This document shows, in pieces, positions 54,442 through 63,132 of a stretch of DNA of 64,000 nt. This stretch comes from Zoogloea sp. (lineage in GTDB: Bacteria; Pseudomonadota; Gammaproteobacteria; Burkholderiales; Rhodocyclaceae). Numbering within the stretch: position 1 is the first letter of the stretch; each line of letters opens with the position of its first letter. The notes below the pieces were generated by a model, which did no database searches, had not been told where the DNA came from, and saw only the letters and a program-made list of their open reading frames with translations. The position numbers and the translations under genes were made by a program. Location: contig JADJBR010000009.1 in the NCBI GenBank assembly GCA_016703645.1, positions 549,935-613,934 of the forward strand. Reading direction: 5' to 3'.

Positions 54442-55602
54442 ATGAACCTTCCCCAGCCCTCCCCGGATGCCCTTGAACAGAGCGGACGTCTCGTCTCGCG
54501 CCTGCGCACGTTGATCGAAACCGAGGGCCGCTGGATCTCGTTTGCCACCTATATGGCCGAAGCCCTCTACGCGCCAGGCCTGGGTTACTACAGTGGCGGT
54601 GCGCGCAAGTTTGGTGCCGGAGGCGATTTCATCACGGCCCCTGAGCTCACGCCCCTGTTCGGACAAGCCCTGGCCACCCAGGTCGCGCAGATCATGGACT
54701 TGTCAGCCCCCCACCTGATCGAAGCCGGCGCCGGCACAGGCCTCCTGGCTGCCGATCTGCTGCTTGAACTGGAACGTCGCAACGCCCTGCCCGAAAGCTA
54801 TGGCATTCTCGAAGTGTCCGGCGAACTGCGGGAGCGACAATTCGACACCCTGGCCAGCAAGGCCCCCCATCTGGCCAGCCGGGTAAGTTGGCTTGACGGG
54901 CTGCCCGAGCACTTCTCCGGCGCGGTGGTGGCCAACGAAGTTCTGGACGTGATGCCGGTGCACCTGATCGCCTGGCGGCCGGAAGGGATCTTCGAGCGGG
55001 GCGTGGCCCTTGATGCCGCTGGGGGCTTCGTGTGGGCAGATCAGCTTTCCAGCGGACGCGTGGCCGAGGCGGCGGGCGCCCTCGGCCTGGCGCTGCCCTT
55101 CGAGGGCGAATACGTCAGTGAGTTGAATCTGGCCGGACGGGCGTGGATCGGGGAATGGGCTGCCCGCCTTGAGCAGGGCGCGATGTTACTGGTGGACTAC
55201 GGCTATCCCCGTTCGGAATACTATCTGGCCAGCCGCAGCACCGGCACCCTGCTGTGTTACTTCCGCCATCACGCCCACGGCGACCCCTTCCTGTGGCCGG
55301 GGCTCAATGACATCACAGCCTTCGTGGACTTCACCGCGGCGGCAGAAGCCGGCTTCGAGGCAGGACTCGATGTACTGGGCTACACCGACCAGGCCAACCT
55401 GCTCTTCAATTGCGGAATCCTGGAATGCCTGGCTCGGCGTGCGCCGGAAGAGAGCACCGATTACATTCGTGCAGCCAAGGCCGTGCAGCGCCTGACAGGA
55501 CCCCACGAAATGGGCGAGCTGTTCAAGGTGATCGCCCTCGGAAAAGGCATTACCCAACCCCTGATCAGCTTTCGGCGCGGCGACCGCCTGCACACCTTAT
55601 AA
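54442..55602 (+). CDS. SAM-dependent methyltransferase, MidA/NDUFAF7 family (DUF185)
   Basis: Product of 386 aa. The family begins with ALYAPGLGYYSGGARKFGAGGDFITAPE, followed by the SAM loop LIEAGAGTGLLAADLLLELE (near residue 95) and VVANEVLDVMPVHL, and later LLVDYGYPRSEYY. The mitochondrial relative dimethylates an arginine of the complex I NDUFS2 subunit; the bacterial substrate is not established. Divergent from the pteridine reductase-like gene, with 110 bp between starts. Confidence 0.93.
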   Translation: MNLPQPSPDALEQSGRLVSRLRTLIETEGRWISFATYMAEALYAPGLGYYSGGARKFGAGGDFITAPELTPLFGQALATQVAQIMDLSAPHLIEAGAGTGLLAADLLLELERRNALPESYGILEVSGELRERQFDTLASKAPHLASRVSWLDGLPEHFSGAVVANEVLDVMPVHLIAWRPEGIFERGVALDAAGGFVWADQLSSGRVAEAAGALGLALPFEGEYVSELNLAGRAWIGEWAARLEQGAMLLVDYGYPRSEYYLASRSTGTLLCYFRHHAHGDPFLWPGLNDITAFVDFTAAAEAGFEAGLDVLGYTDQANLLFNCGILECLARRAPEESTDYIRAAKAVQRLTGPHEMGELFKVIALGKGITQPLISFRRGDRLHTL

Positions 55603-55656
55603 AGTCGAGCACGACGGCAGACGGAGAGCCCCGGGCCATCCCTCTGCCGCGTCCCG

Positions 55657-55875
55657 CTATTCCTGGAAGCGGTAAACCGCGCTCAGGAAAGCATCCACGT
55701 CGGTGGGTACAAAATGCCGCTCGGGCGACGACACCGGGATTTCCTGCAGGCCGAGGGCAAGCTCGAGCGGCAAGAGATTGGCATTGAGCACTTCTTCACT
55801 GTAGGCCAGACCGGGCTCGCCATCCAGATTCAGGGGGGTGCAGGCACCGCTTTCCATATCCATGCAGATCACCAT
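55657..55875 (-). CDS. Small conserved-looking hypothetical protein
   Basis: Product of 72 aa, acidic, no signal peptide, beginning MVICMDMESGACTPLNLDGE and ending DAFLSAVYRFQE. The start is fixed by a strong GGAGG 5 nt before ATG 55875; the frame is open further upstream to 56019 but lacks such a site. No domain recognised. It is convergent with the MidA-like gene (54-bp gap), with a 210-bp space to the hydrolase gene on its other side. Confidence 0.65.
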   Translation of the reverse strand: MVICMDMESGACTPLNLDGEPGLAYSEEVLNANLLPLELALGLQEIPVSSPERHFVPTDVDAFLSAVYRFQE

Positions 55876-56085
55876 TTCGGCCTCCGTTGCGGGGTGAAGG
55901 AAACGATCCCGCCGATTTTCATAACGGCTGCAGCGTCCAAAGGTTGAAGGGGCTTCGGCACGACGCCCCGGAGCGGGACATCCCTTCCCGCCGACGCATC
56001 TGCCGCATGCATGGTTCAAGAATGGGCCGCTGGCACGCGCGGCGCAATGACGGAGTTCACAGCCGAGGGTGTTTTCGGCGTTTCC

Positions 56086-56904
56086 TCACAAATCCTGACT
56101 TTTCAGCCAGGCGACGATGGGGTCCGCGGCTATCCGCCAGTCGCTTTCCATCATCATGCCGTGCCCCAGCCCGGGCAGGATATGCGCCTCGACACCATAG
56201 CGACGCGCGGTCATGCGCACCTGATCGGGCGGAATCAACACATCGTTCTCGGCCCCGAGCACCAGCATGGGGGGCAACTGCATGCGCGACACCATGGGCA
56301 GGTCGAACAGGGACATGTCCCAGATCGCCCGGTGGGACTCCGGCTGGCACAGGTGATAGTAGCGTTGCAGGCGCTCGAGCTCAACCACCTCATGGAACAT
56401 GGCGTGGCGCAGGGTTTCCATCTGCGGCTGGCCTCCGCCCATGATGCGGTTCAGGTCGCCCATCAAACTGGGCTTGGAGAAGGCCAGCCCGAAGGCAGAG
56501 CCGAGCAGCCCCTGGGGCGGCACCGAAGACATCAGCACCACCGCCGGCGCCTCACGCTTCTCGAGATACTTCTGGAGCACCATGCCGCCCATCGAATGGC
56601 CGATCAGCACCGGTGAGACGGGAAGCTTGTCCACCACCTCGGCCACATCATCCACGTAATCGGCAATGGAGAAGCTGTCCAGATAAGCCCGCCCGCGGCT
56701 CGCCCCATGACCAGACAGGGACACGGCATAGGCCGCGTAGCCTTCCGCAGCAAAATGGCGCAGGAAGAACTCGTCCCAACACCAGGCACCCGTGTAAGCG
56801 CCATGGACGAAAAGCAGCGGAGTGTCGCGGGCAGTACCTTCGGGCAGCCGGCACAGCACCTCAAGATCGCCAAAACGGGAGCGATTCATGCGGGGATGCC
56901 CCAC
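56086..56904 (-). CDS. Alpha/beta-hydrolase
   Basis: Soluble hydrolase of 272 aa (267 from a second ATG at 56889). The oxyanion-hole strand is PLLFVHGAYTGAWCW, the nucleophile elbow is IGHSMGG, the acid Asp lies in LGAENDVLIP and the His in PGLGHGMMME, so the Ser-Asp-His triad is complete. Substrate cannot be inferred. Transcribed alone; divergent from the DUF2905 gene across 173 bp. Confidence 0.9.
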   Translation of the reverse strand: MGHPRMNRSRFGDLEVLCRLPEGTARDTPLLFVHGAYTGAWCWDEFFLRHFAAEGYAAYAVSLSGHGASRGRAYLDSFSIADYVDDVAEVVDKLPVSPVLIGHSMGGMVLQKYLEKREAPAVVLMSSVPPQGLLGSAFGLAFSKPSLMGDLNRIMGGGQPQMETLRHAMFHEVVELERLQRYYHLCQPESHRAIWDMSLFDLPMVSRMQLPPMLVLGAENDVLIPPDQVRMTARRYGVEAHILPGLGHGMMMESDWRIAADPIVAWLKSQDL

Positions 56905-57077
56905 GGACAGGCGCAGCGGAGTGCAACAGGGAGGGTCAGGGTCATGAGCTGTTCTGAATTGCTATTGTTGTGGAGCCACAAGTTACAGCACACCATCCAA
57001 CTGGGAAAGCAGAAAACCTGCCCGACCACGCGGATCCGGGTTTAAATCTCGTTTTCGAGGCATACGGATCAAGGGCA

Positions 57078-57275
57078 ATGCTCAAGTGGCTGGTGGCAAT
57101 CGTGATACTGGCGGTGGTGTCGGGCCTGGGCTCCGGCCTGGCATGGCGACGCTGGCGCATCGGTCACCTGCCAGGCGATCTGCACTTCGATGTGTTCGGG
57201 CGCCACATCCACATTCCCCTCACCAGCACGCTGCTCATGTCGCTGCTGGTTTTCCTGGTGATCCGCTGGCTGTAG
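57078..57275 (+). CDS. DUF2905 family small membrane protein
   Basis: Product of 65 aa with two membrane helices (about 1-19 and 48-64) around RWRIGHLPGDLHFDVFGRHIHIP, matching the DUF2905 pattern (GRLPGD and a hydrophobic C-terminal helix). ATG 57078 is preceded by AAGGGC. Function unknown. Convergent with pbpC, whose stop is only 2 nt away. Confidence 0.85.
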   Translation: MLKWLVAIVILAVVSGLGSGLAWRRWRIGHLPGDLHFDVFGRHIHIPLTSTLLMSLLVFLVIRWL

Positions 57276-57277
57276 GC

Positions 57278-59278
57278 TCAATCCAGGGGAGCACGCACTG
57301 CGAAGATCGCGCTGTCAAGGATCTGCCCTTCAGCCGACATCAGGTCCAGCACGTGCCGACCGGCCACCGGACGCCAGGCAAGGCGCAAACCGTTGCTACC
57401 CACCAGCCTCTCGCCGTTGAGCCGCCACCAGGCACCCGGCGGGGCGTGAATGGCGTCAAGACTCACCCGGAACGAGGGATCCCCGACCAGGGCCATGGCA
57501 TCCACCAGACTGCCATTGGTCGGGTAGGAGATGCGCGGCAGACTGCGGGGCAACCCGACCCGCTCCAGCTCCGTACCCCGTAAGAACCACTCCCGACGCG
57601 GTGTCTCGATGGGTGGCTCAAAGACGACCAGTGCAGACACCACACCGGGGGGAGGCGTTAACCGATGGGCCGCCTGCTGGCGATGCAAGGCCGCCAGGAC
57701 ATCCTGCCAGACATGGCCGATGGCCGCCGATGTGCGCCCACCCGATGCCCACAGAACCACGGTGAAGCGATCCGAATAGCCGGCGCCGAGGGCTTCGCGC
57801 CCATCGCTGGCGTACTCGCGATAGACCGAGGGCAGCCCTGCCGCCTCCCGCTCCGGATCCACCAGGATCTCACTGACGATGAAGGCGGCTTCGGGCTTCA
57901 GCAGGCGCCGGGGTTGGCGTTCGATGCCGGGAAGCAGACGCGGAGCCAGCCACTGCCCGCCGGCCGGGAGGCTACGGTACAGGCCTGCCAGTGGAACCAG
58001 AGCAAGCTCCTGGGCATTGCCACGAGGCAGCTCCAAGTCGGCCTGACGCAAGCGCTCGGCCAGACCATCCCCCAGCAAGCGCACCACAGTCTGGGCCGGA
58101 TCGGCCATGCCACCGGCCAGCGCCTGGCGGACACTGACCCAACTTCGATCATCGGGCACCGTCGGCGCATGGTTGGAGAGCGGCTCCTCGACCAGGCTCG
58201 CCGCGGTCAGCAGGCGCCGCTCCAGCGCCAGGCCATAGGCGAAGGGCTGCAGCAGATTGCCCACATTGCGCGGCTGGGCGATCAGATCGGGCTGGACGCC
58301 GTCACCCCCTCCCGCGTAGGCCAGGATGTCGCCTGACCCATTGTCCACGATCACCCCTGCGGCCTCACCCAGCCCCGGGCGCTTCAAGGCGCCCAGAAGA
58401 ATGCGTTGAGCCTCCGCATCAAGGGTGCTGACCACCCGCTCGCCCGCCTGATGGAGCAACAGACGCGCGGCATGGGGTGCCAGATCCCAGCGTGGCGCGC
58501 CACTCGGGCGATCAAGGCTGGCTATGACCAGGCGCTGCGCGGGCGCGCACGCGCTGGGGGCATTGATGCGCTCGGCCAGCACGCAGGCCCGACGGGCCAC
58601 AACCTCCGCCCGGGCATTGGGGCCGCGCAGCAGCACCGCCAGAACCAGCGCTTCGGGCCGCCCCAGTTCCGCCGGTCCTTTGCCGAAGAGCGCCCGGGAT
58701 GCCGCGTGAACCCCCTGCAGATCGCCCCGAAAGGGGGCAAGGTTGAGGTAGGCCTCGAGGATCTGCTCCTTCGTCCACCGGGCCTCGAGCGCCTGAGCGG
58801 CAAGGGCCTGATTCCATTTCTGACCGAGGGAGCGACGCGGCGCGCCGTCCTGCCCGAGGGCCAGCTCCGGATCGAGCAGCCCGGCCAGTTGCATGGACAG
58901 GGTGGACGCCCCGCGCTTGCGGTCGTACCACAGGTTGTGCCAGAGGGAGCCCGCAAAGGCCCGCCAGTCCACACCCGAATGTTCAAAGAAGCGCTTGTCC
59001 TCGGCCGCCAGCAGGGCCTCCTTGAGGGCCGGCGAAAGGCTGTTCAGGCTGATCCACTCGAGCCGCCGCACCCCCATGTCGAAGCGCCGCTCGGCCAGCG
59101 GCGTGCCATCCCGGGCAAGCAGCACGGCCACCGACGGGCGGGCGCCGGCCCTCACCTCGGCAAAACCCGGAACGGGCTGGGCCGCCAGGGCAAGGGGCGC
59201 AACAACAAGCAGCAGGACCAGCGGGAAAAGATGCCGGATCAGCAGGTCAAAGATGAAGTAAACACGGATCGGGTGCAT
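57278..59278 (-). CDS. pbpC: PbpC-like penicillin-binding protein 1C with degenerate transpeptidase domain
   Basis: Envelope protein of 666 aa with an N-terminal membrane helix (about 8-32). The GT51 glycosyltransferase domain (about 60-235) is intact: AAEDKRFFEHSGVDW with the catalytic Glu, RGASTLSMQLA and TKEQILEAYLNLAPFRG. In the transpeptidase domain all three motifs are lost: SxxK reads NLLQ (in NVGNLLQPFAYG), the SxN region reads GGMADP, and the KTG site reads ASDGREALG. A PBP1C C-terminal domain ends the protein. It should be a glycan polymerase without crosslinking activity. ATG 59278 is chosen to begin the signal anchor. Natively it would follow cca by 46 nt. Confidence 0.88.
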   Translation of the reverse strand: MHPIRVYFIFDLLIRHLFPLVLLLVVAPLALAAQPVPGFAEVRAGARPSVAVLLARDGTPLAERRFDMGVRRLEWISLNSLSPALKEALLAAEDKRFFEHSGVDWRAFAGSLWHNLWYDRKRGASTLSMQLAGLLDPELALGQDGAPRRSLGQKWNQALAAQALEARWTKEQILEAYLNLAPFRGDLQGVHAASRALFGKGPAELGRPEALVLAVLLRGPNARAEVVARRACVLAERINAPSACAPAQRLVIASLDRPSGAPRWDLAPHAARLLLHQAGERVVSTLDAEAQRILLGALKRPGLGEAAGVIVDNGSGDILAYAGGGDGVQPDLIAQPRNVGNLLQPFAYGLALERRLLTAASLVEEPLSNHAPTVPDDRSWVSVRQALAGGMADPAQTVVRLLGDGLAERLRQADLELPRGNAQELALVPLAGLYRSLPAGGQWLAPRLLPGIERQPRRLLKPEAAFIVSEILVDPEREAAGLPSVYREYASDGREALGAGYSDRFTVVLWASGGRTSAAIGHVWQDVLAALHRQQAAHRLTPPPGVVSALVVFEPPIETPRREWFLRGTELERVGLPRSLPRISYPTNGSLVDAMALVGDPSFRVSLDAIHAPPGAWWRLNGERLVGSNGLRLAWRPVAGRHVLDLMSAEGQILDSAIFAVRAPLD

Positions 59279-59389
59279 GGGTGGCGGGCATTGTATGCCC
59301 CATCCTCCCCGGCTGTACGTGGGATTACTGACGCTCTCCGCAGGGAAAAATGTCAATCTTCGTGACCCCGCCGGTCGGCGAGGCACTCA

Positions 59390-59405
59390 GAGCTTGTGAA
59401 TCTTC
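59390..59405 (+). repeat. Left terminal inverted repeat of the IS
   Basis: GAGCTTGTGAATCTTC; pairs with the right end with three mismatches. Confidence 0.7.
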
Positions 59406-59528
59406 CGCCCCCCCAAGGGCAGGACGGCGCGAACGGGACGGTTGCCGCTGCGAGCGGCATGAGATGTGTGGGGCATGATGGAGGGTGTTACAAGCGGTTC
59501 ATTTGCTGGTTTTCCATGTTTTTGGCCC

Positions 59529-60827
59529 TCAGAGTCCGATTCCGGGGACGGAGGACGTACCTGTCCCTATCCCGAGCAACTGTGGCGCCAAGTCGGCCAT
59601 GCGCATCAGGTTGTGCGCCAGGGCAAAGAGCAGCACCACGCACGTAACCTTCGCCAAACCCCTTACCGGAAACTGCTGCAAGCCCCGGTTGCGGCTCTGG
59701 GCATTGACGCACTCGGCCGTCGCCGCCCGCTTCTTGTAAATTTCCTTCGCCTCGTCGGTCCCCATCCGTTCCCGCCAGGCCCCCACTGCCGGGCTGTCGG
59801 TCGCCTTCGCTTGGTGCGGATCGACCGTCTTGTCCTTGGGTTCGGGCACCGGCCCATAGACAACCGTGTGTTGGCTCGCCTGCTCAATCTGCTCGTGACC
59901 GACGAAACCGCCATCCACCAGCCAGGCTTCCGGTGCCTGCCCGCAGCGGGCCATCACCTGTTCCACCATCGGCACCATCAGCCCCTGATCGCTGCCCACG
60001 GTGGCGACATCGACACCCACGATCACCAGGCTGTCGGCGTCGGAGGCTAGCTGCGGGTTGTACGCCGGGCGGAAGCCGCCGTCGCCCATCTTCATCACCG
60101 TCGCCTCGGCGTCCGTCATCGATGCCCGCGCCTCTTCCGGCTTCTTGCCTTGCCGCTTCTTGATCGCTTCGATCTCGGGCAGCCGCTCCAAGGCCTTCGC
60201 CAGACGCGCTTCCCGTTCCTTCGCCGCCCGCAGCCTCGCCGCTTCGCGGGCCCGTTCCGCCCGGGCCGGATCGGCTTCCAGCTCCGCCTTCAGCCGGGCC
60301 ACTTCCGTTCGCGCCGCTTCCAGGTAGCCCTCCAGTTTCTCTTTGCGCCGGAACGATCCCGCCCCAGCACTGGCGCGTACGCGCATGCCATCCTGCGCCA
60401 CCTGCTTGAGCTTGACCACCCCCGCCGCCATCAGGCTCGCGATGCTCACGCTCAAGAGTTCGTCCAGCGCTTCCCCGTGGTCCTTGCGAAAGTCGGACAG
60501 CGTGTGGTGATTCACCTGGACCCCGCCACACAGCCACCGGTAGGCGTCGTGCGCCTCGGTCAGGCGCGATACTTCCCGAGCACTGCCCACACCATCCAGC
60601 GTCGCATACAACCACAGCGACAGCAGGATCTCCGGCGCAATCGCCGCTCGCCCCACCCCGCCTTCCACCGCCCGGATACCCGCGTAGAACCGCTTCAGGT
60701 CTTGCCGCTCGACGTACGCCCACACCACCCGCGCCCGGTGACCCTCCGGCAGCAGCGACTCAAGGTCGCTCGCCCGAAATTCCATCTGCCTCCGGTTCGG
60801 CAACAGCACTCGGAATCGTGGGTTCAT
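59529..60827 (-). CDS. IS1182-family transposase
   Basis: DDE transposase of 432 aa, apparently intact. N-terminal DUF772-type region (RHRARVVWAYVERQDLKRFY-like, ALDGVGSAREVSRLTEAHDAYRWLCGG), first Asp in VAQDGMRVRASA, a charged coiled-coil insert (about 165-230), second Asp in AWLVDGGFVG and the Glu in RAATAECVNAQSRNRGL. The final residues GTGTSSVPGIGL run close to the stop with no truncation. The gene lies between the IS inverted repeats, reading the same way as cca and pbpC. Confidence 0.93.
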   Translation of the reverse strand: MNPRFRVLLPNRRQMEFRASDLESLLPEGHRARVVWAYVERQDLKRFYAGIRAVEGGVGRAAIAPEILLSLWLYATLDGVGSAREVSRLTEAHDAYRWLCGGVQVNHHTLSDFRKDHGEALDELLSVSIASLMAAGVVKLKQVAQDGMRVRASAGAGSFRRKEKLEGYLEAARTEVARLKAELEADPARAERAREAARLRAAKEREARLAKALERLPEIEAIKKRQGKKPEEARASMTDAEATVMKMGDGGFRPAYNPQLASDADSLVIVGVDVATVGSDQGLMVPMVEQVMARCGQAPEAWLVDGGFVGHEQIEQASQHTVVYGPVPEPKDKTVDPHQAKATDSPAVGAWRERMGTDEAKEIYKKRAATAECVNAQSRNRGLQQFPVRGLAKVTCVVLLFALAHNLMRMADLAPQLLGIGTGTSSVPGIGL

Positions 60828-60862
60828 GGCGTCAGCAATCGTCGAATCTGTGAAAGCACAAA

Positions 60863-62107
60863 TTATACCATAGGCATGAAAAGGGAATTTTCACAGGCTC
60901 TCAGCGCCCTGACGGCTGCCACACGGGCCTGATGGACCACGGCCGGGATGCGCGACTTGTCCTCGAGACTGCGGGCGATGGCCCCCGCATCCACCTGGCG
61001 CACTGCACTCAACGCGGCCAGGAGACAGGCCTCCTGGGGGTAGGCGCGCCGGGCCGCGTCGCCGCCACGCCCCCGGTGATCGCAGGCACAGGCCGCCAGC
61101 ATGGCCTCGAAACGCGCGGGCCGACGCAAGCCGTCACAGCGCTCGATTAACTTCACCACGGTCTCCGGGCGGAGCTGCAAGGCCTGGTGGACAATGCCAT
61201 GTTCGCGCGCGGTCATCACCGCCAGATCCCGGCAATCGGCAGGGCACTTGAGGCGATCACACACGTCTCGCGCCAGGGTCTCGCTGGCGGCCTCGTGACC
61301 ATAGTGATGGGGCAGGATGTGCGCCGGGGTAAGGCCCTTGCCCAGATCATGGAACAGGCAGGCCAGGCGCACGGCCAAGGGTTGGCCCGTGGCGGCAGCC
61401 TCGTCGAGCACCAACAACTGGTGCGCTCCGGTATCGATCTCCGGATGGTAACGGGCCGGCTGGGGAATGCCGAACAGGCGGTCCAGCTCCGGCAGGATGC
61501 GCGCCAGGGCGCAGCAGTCGCGCAGAACCTCGATCATGCGCGAGGGCCGCGCCTCCATCAGACCCCGGGCCAGCTCCTGCCAGACCCGCTCGGGCACCAG
61601 GGCATCCACCTCACCGGCGGTCACCATGGCCTGCATCAGCTGCAGGGTCTCCGGGGCCACGCGGAAATCGGCAAAGCGGGCGGCAAAGCGCGCCATCCGC
61701 AGGATGCGCACCGGATCCTCGGCAAAGGCCGGGCTGACGTGGCGGAAGATCCGCGCCTGCAGATCTGCCTGACCACCGTAAGGGTCACGGAGCACACCAT
61801 CCTCACCCCGGGCCATGGCGTTGATGGTGAGATCACGCCGGGCCAGATCCTCTTCAAGGGTGACCGCCGGGTCGGTATGGAAGACAAAGCCGGCATAGCC
61901 CGGTGCCGTCTTGCGCTCGGTACGCGCCAGGGCGTATTCCTCGTGGGTAAGGGGGTGAAGGAAGACCGGAAAGTCCTTGCCGACCGGGCGATACCCCTGG
62001 GCCAGCAGGGCTTCCGGGGTGGCGCCGACGACCACCCAGTCGCGGTCCTTCACAGGCAGGCCGAGGAGTTCGTCGCGAATGGCGCCACCGACGCAGTAAG
62101 TCTTCAT
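60863..62107 (-). CDS. cca: CCA-adding multifunctional tRNA nucleotidyltransferase, 3' end altered by IS
   Basis: Adds and repairs the CCA end of tRNAs. The product is 414 aa: nucleotidyltransferase signature VGGAIRDELLGLPVKDRDWVV, RRDLTINAMARG, RNA-binding motifs to about 230, and an HD phosphohydrolase domain (CLFHDLGKG, HEAASETLARDVCDRLK). The last 10 residues (CENSLFMPMV) are encoded by the inserted IS. Removing the IS and one copy of TCA restores a frame ending about 19 residues after VRAL, with a stop at 59325-59327. The catalytic domains lie before the junction, so the enzyme is probably still active. ATG 62107 overlaps the preceding gene by 4 nt. Confidence 0.93.
   Translation of the reverse strand: MKTYCVGGAIRDELLGLPVKDRDWVVVGATPEALLAQGYRPVGKDFPVFLHPLTHEEYALARTERKTAPGYAGFVFHTDPAVTLEEDLARRDLTINAMARGEDGVLRDPYGGQADLQARIFRHVSPAFAEDPVRILRMARFAARFADFRVAPETLQLMQAMVTAGEVDALVPERVWQELARGLMEARPSRMIEVLRDCCALARILPELDRLFGIPQPARYHPEIDTGAHQLLVLDEAAATGQPLAVRLACLFHDLGKGLTPAHILPHHYGHEAASETLARDVCDRLKCPADCRDLAVMTAREHGIVHQALQLRPETVVKLIERCDGLRRPARFEAMLAACACDHRGRGGDAARRAYPQEACLLAALSAVRQVDAGAIARSLEDKSRIPAVVHQARVAAVRALRACENSLFMPMV
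60885..60900 (-). repeat. Right terminal inverted repeat of the IS
   Basis: Reads GAGCCTGTGAAAATTC on the minus strand; it also supplies the last codons of the present cca frame. Confidence 0.7.
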
Positions 62108-63060
62108 GGGCGATGGAGCTGAAAGGCGGTGTATCGACAACGCTTGTTGGCCTTGCCGAGATACATGGGTGCGATCACTTCCAGGGGGGTCGGCACTCGC
62201 GCCCAGGGCTGGGCAGGGCCGGCGCTGACGTTTGGCGCACGCATGGAGCGCACATTGTCGCGGCTCATCAACGGCCCCGGAAGCATCTCCAGAAGACCCG
62301 CCTGGAGCATGGCCAAACCTTCAGGCAGGGGGATGACGGGACGGGGACAGCCGATCAGCTCGCCCACATACTCGACCAGATCCTGCAGGGAATACTGGGT
62401 GGGGCCGGCCATGTCGAAGGTCTGACCGGGCGCGTCGCTGCGCTGCAGGGCTTCAACAACCACGTCGGCCACATCCTCCACGTAGACCGGTTGAAAACGG
62501 GCGCCCGCGCCGCCCAGCGGCAGCACCGGGAAGCGCCGGAGCAGACCGGCGAAAAGATTGAGGAAGCTGTCGCCGGGCCCGAAGATCACGGACGGGCGCA
62601 GGATGGTCCATGCCACATCCGGTGCGGCCGCACGAATCTCCGCCTCGCCCGCGGCCTTGGAGCGCTGGTACTCGGACGGGCCATCCGCACTGGCGCCCAG
62701 CGCGCTGACATGCACGATGCGCTGCACGCCGGCCTGGCGGGCTGCCGCGACCAGGCGTTTGGGAAGATCCACATGGGCGCGGGCAAAGTCCGGACCATAG
62801 GGTGAGCCGGGCCGCGAATGGAGTACGCCGACCAGACTCACCACGGCGTCAACGCCCGTCATCAGACCCGCCAGTGTGGGCGGATCGAAGATGTCAGCCT
62901 CGACCACCTCCGCGGTGGGCAGGAGCAGCAAATGCCGGGCACGCTCGCGACGACGAGTGGGGACGACGATGCGGATGCCGGTGGCCGTGAGGCGCTCGGC
63001 GATGGCAGAGCCGACGAAACCGCTGCCTCCGATGACGAGTACGTTGCGAATGGGGGTCAT
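62104..63060 (-). CDS. NAD(P)-dependent epimerase/dehydratase, complex I NDUFA9-like
   Basis: Atypical short-chain dehydrogenase of 318 aa. Cofactor loop VIGGSGFVGSAIAERL (residues 7-22), VVSLVGVLHS, HVSALGASADGPSEYQRSKAAGE with the YxxxK pair, and ILRPSVIFGPGDSFLNLF, which is typical of the NDUFA9-like group. ATG 63060 is chosen over an upstream start at 63111 because GGAGA lies 5-10 nt before it. It overlaps cca by 4 nt. Betaproteobacteria often carry slt-epimerase-cca in this order; the physiological role is not established. Confidence 0.92.
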   Translation of the reverse strand: MTPIRNVLVIGGSGFVGSAIAERLTATGIRIVVPTRRRERARHLLLLPTAEVVEADIFDPPTLAGLMTGVDAVVSLVGVLHSRPGSPYGPDFARAHVDLPKRLVAAARQAGVQRIVHVSALGASADGPSEYQRSKAAGEAEIRAAAPDVAWTILRPSVIFGPGDSFLNLFAGLLRRFPVLPLGGAGARFQPVYVEDVADVVVEALQRSDAPGQTFDMAGPTQYSLQDLVEYVGELIGCPRPVIPLPEGLAMLQAGLLEMLPGPLMSRDNVRSMRAPNVSAGPAQPWARVPTPLEVIAPMYLGKANKRCRYTAFQLHRP

Positions 63061-63132
63061 GACTGTCTCCAGGGTTGCTCCACATTGACAGATCGGAACC
63101 GGAGCAAACAATTCCCCGACGGGTGGATCTTA

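Larger units (their letters stand above)
59390..60900 (-). mobile_element. IS1182-family insertion sequence
   Basis: Element of about 1.51 kb with one transposase gene. Terminal inverted repeats of about 16 bp (13 matches) begin GAGCTTGTGAA at 59390 and, on the other strand, GAGCCTGTGAA at 60900. TCA occurs immediately outside both ends, a possible short target duplication. It is inserted in the 3' end of cca, between it and pbpC. Confidence 0.85.

Noticed and set aside
59396-59647. Plus-strand frame at the left end of the IS
   Set aside because: Lies across the inverted repeat and the antisense of the transposase end; no features of a real gene.
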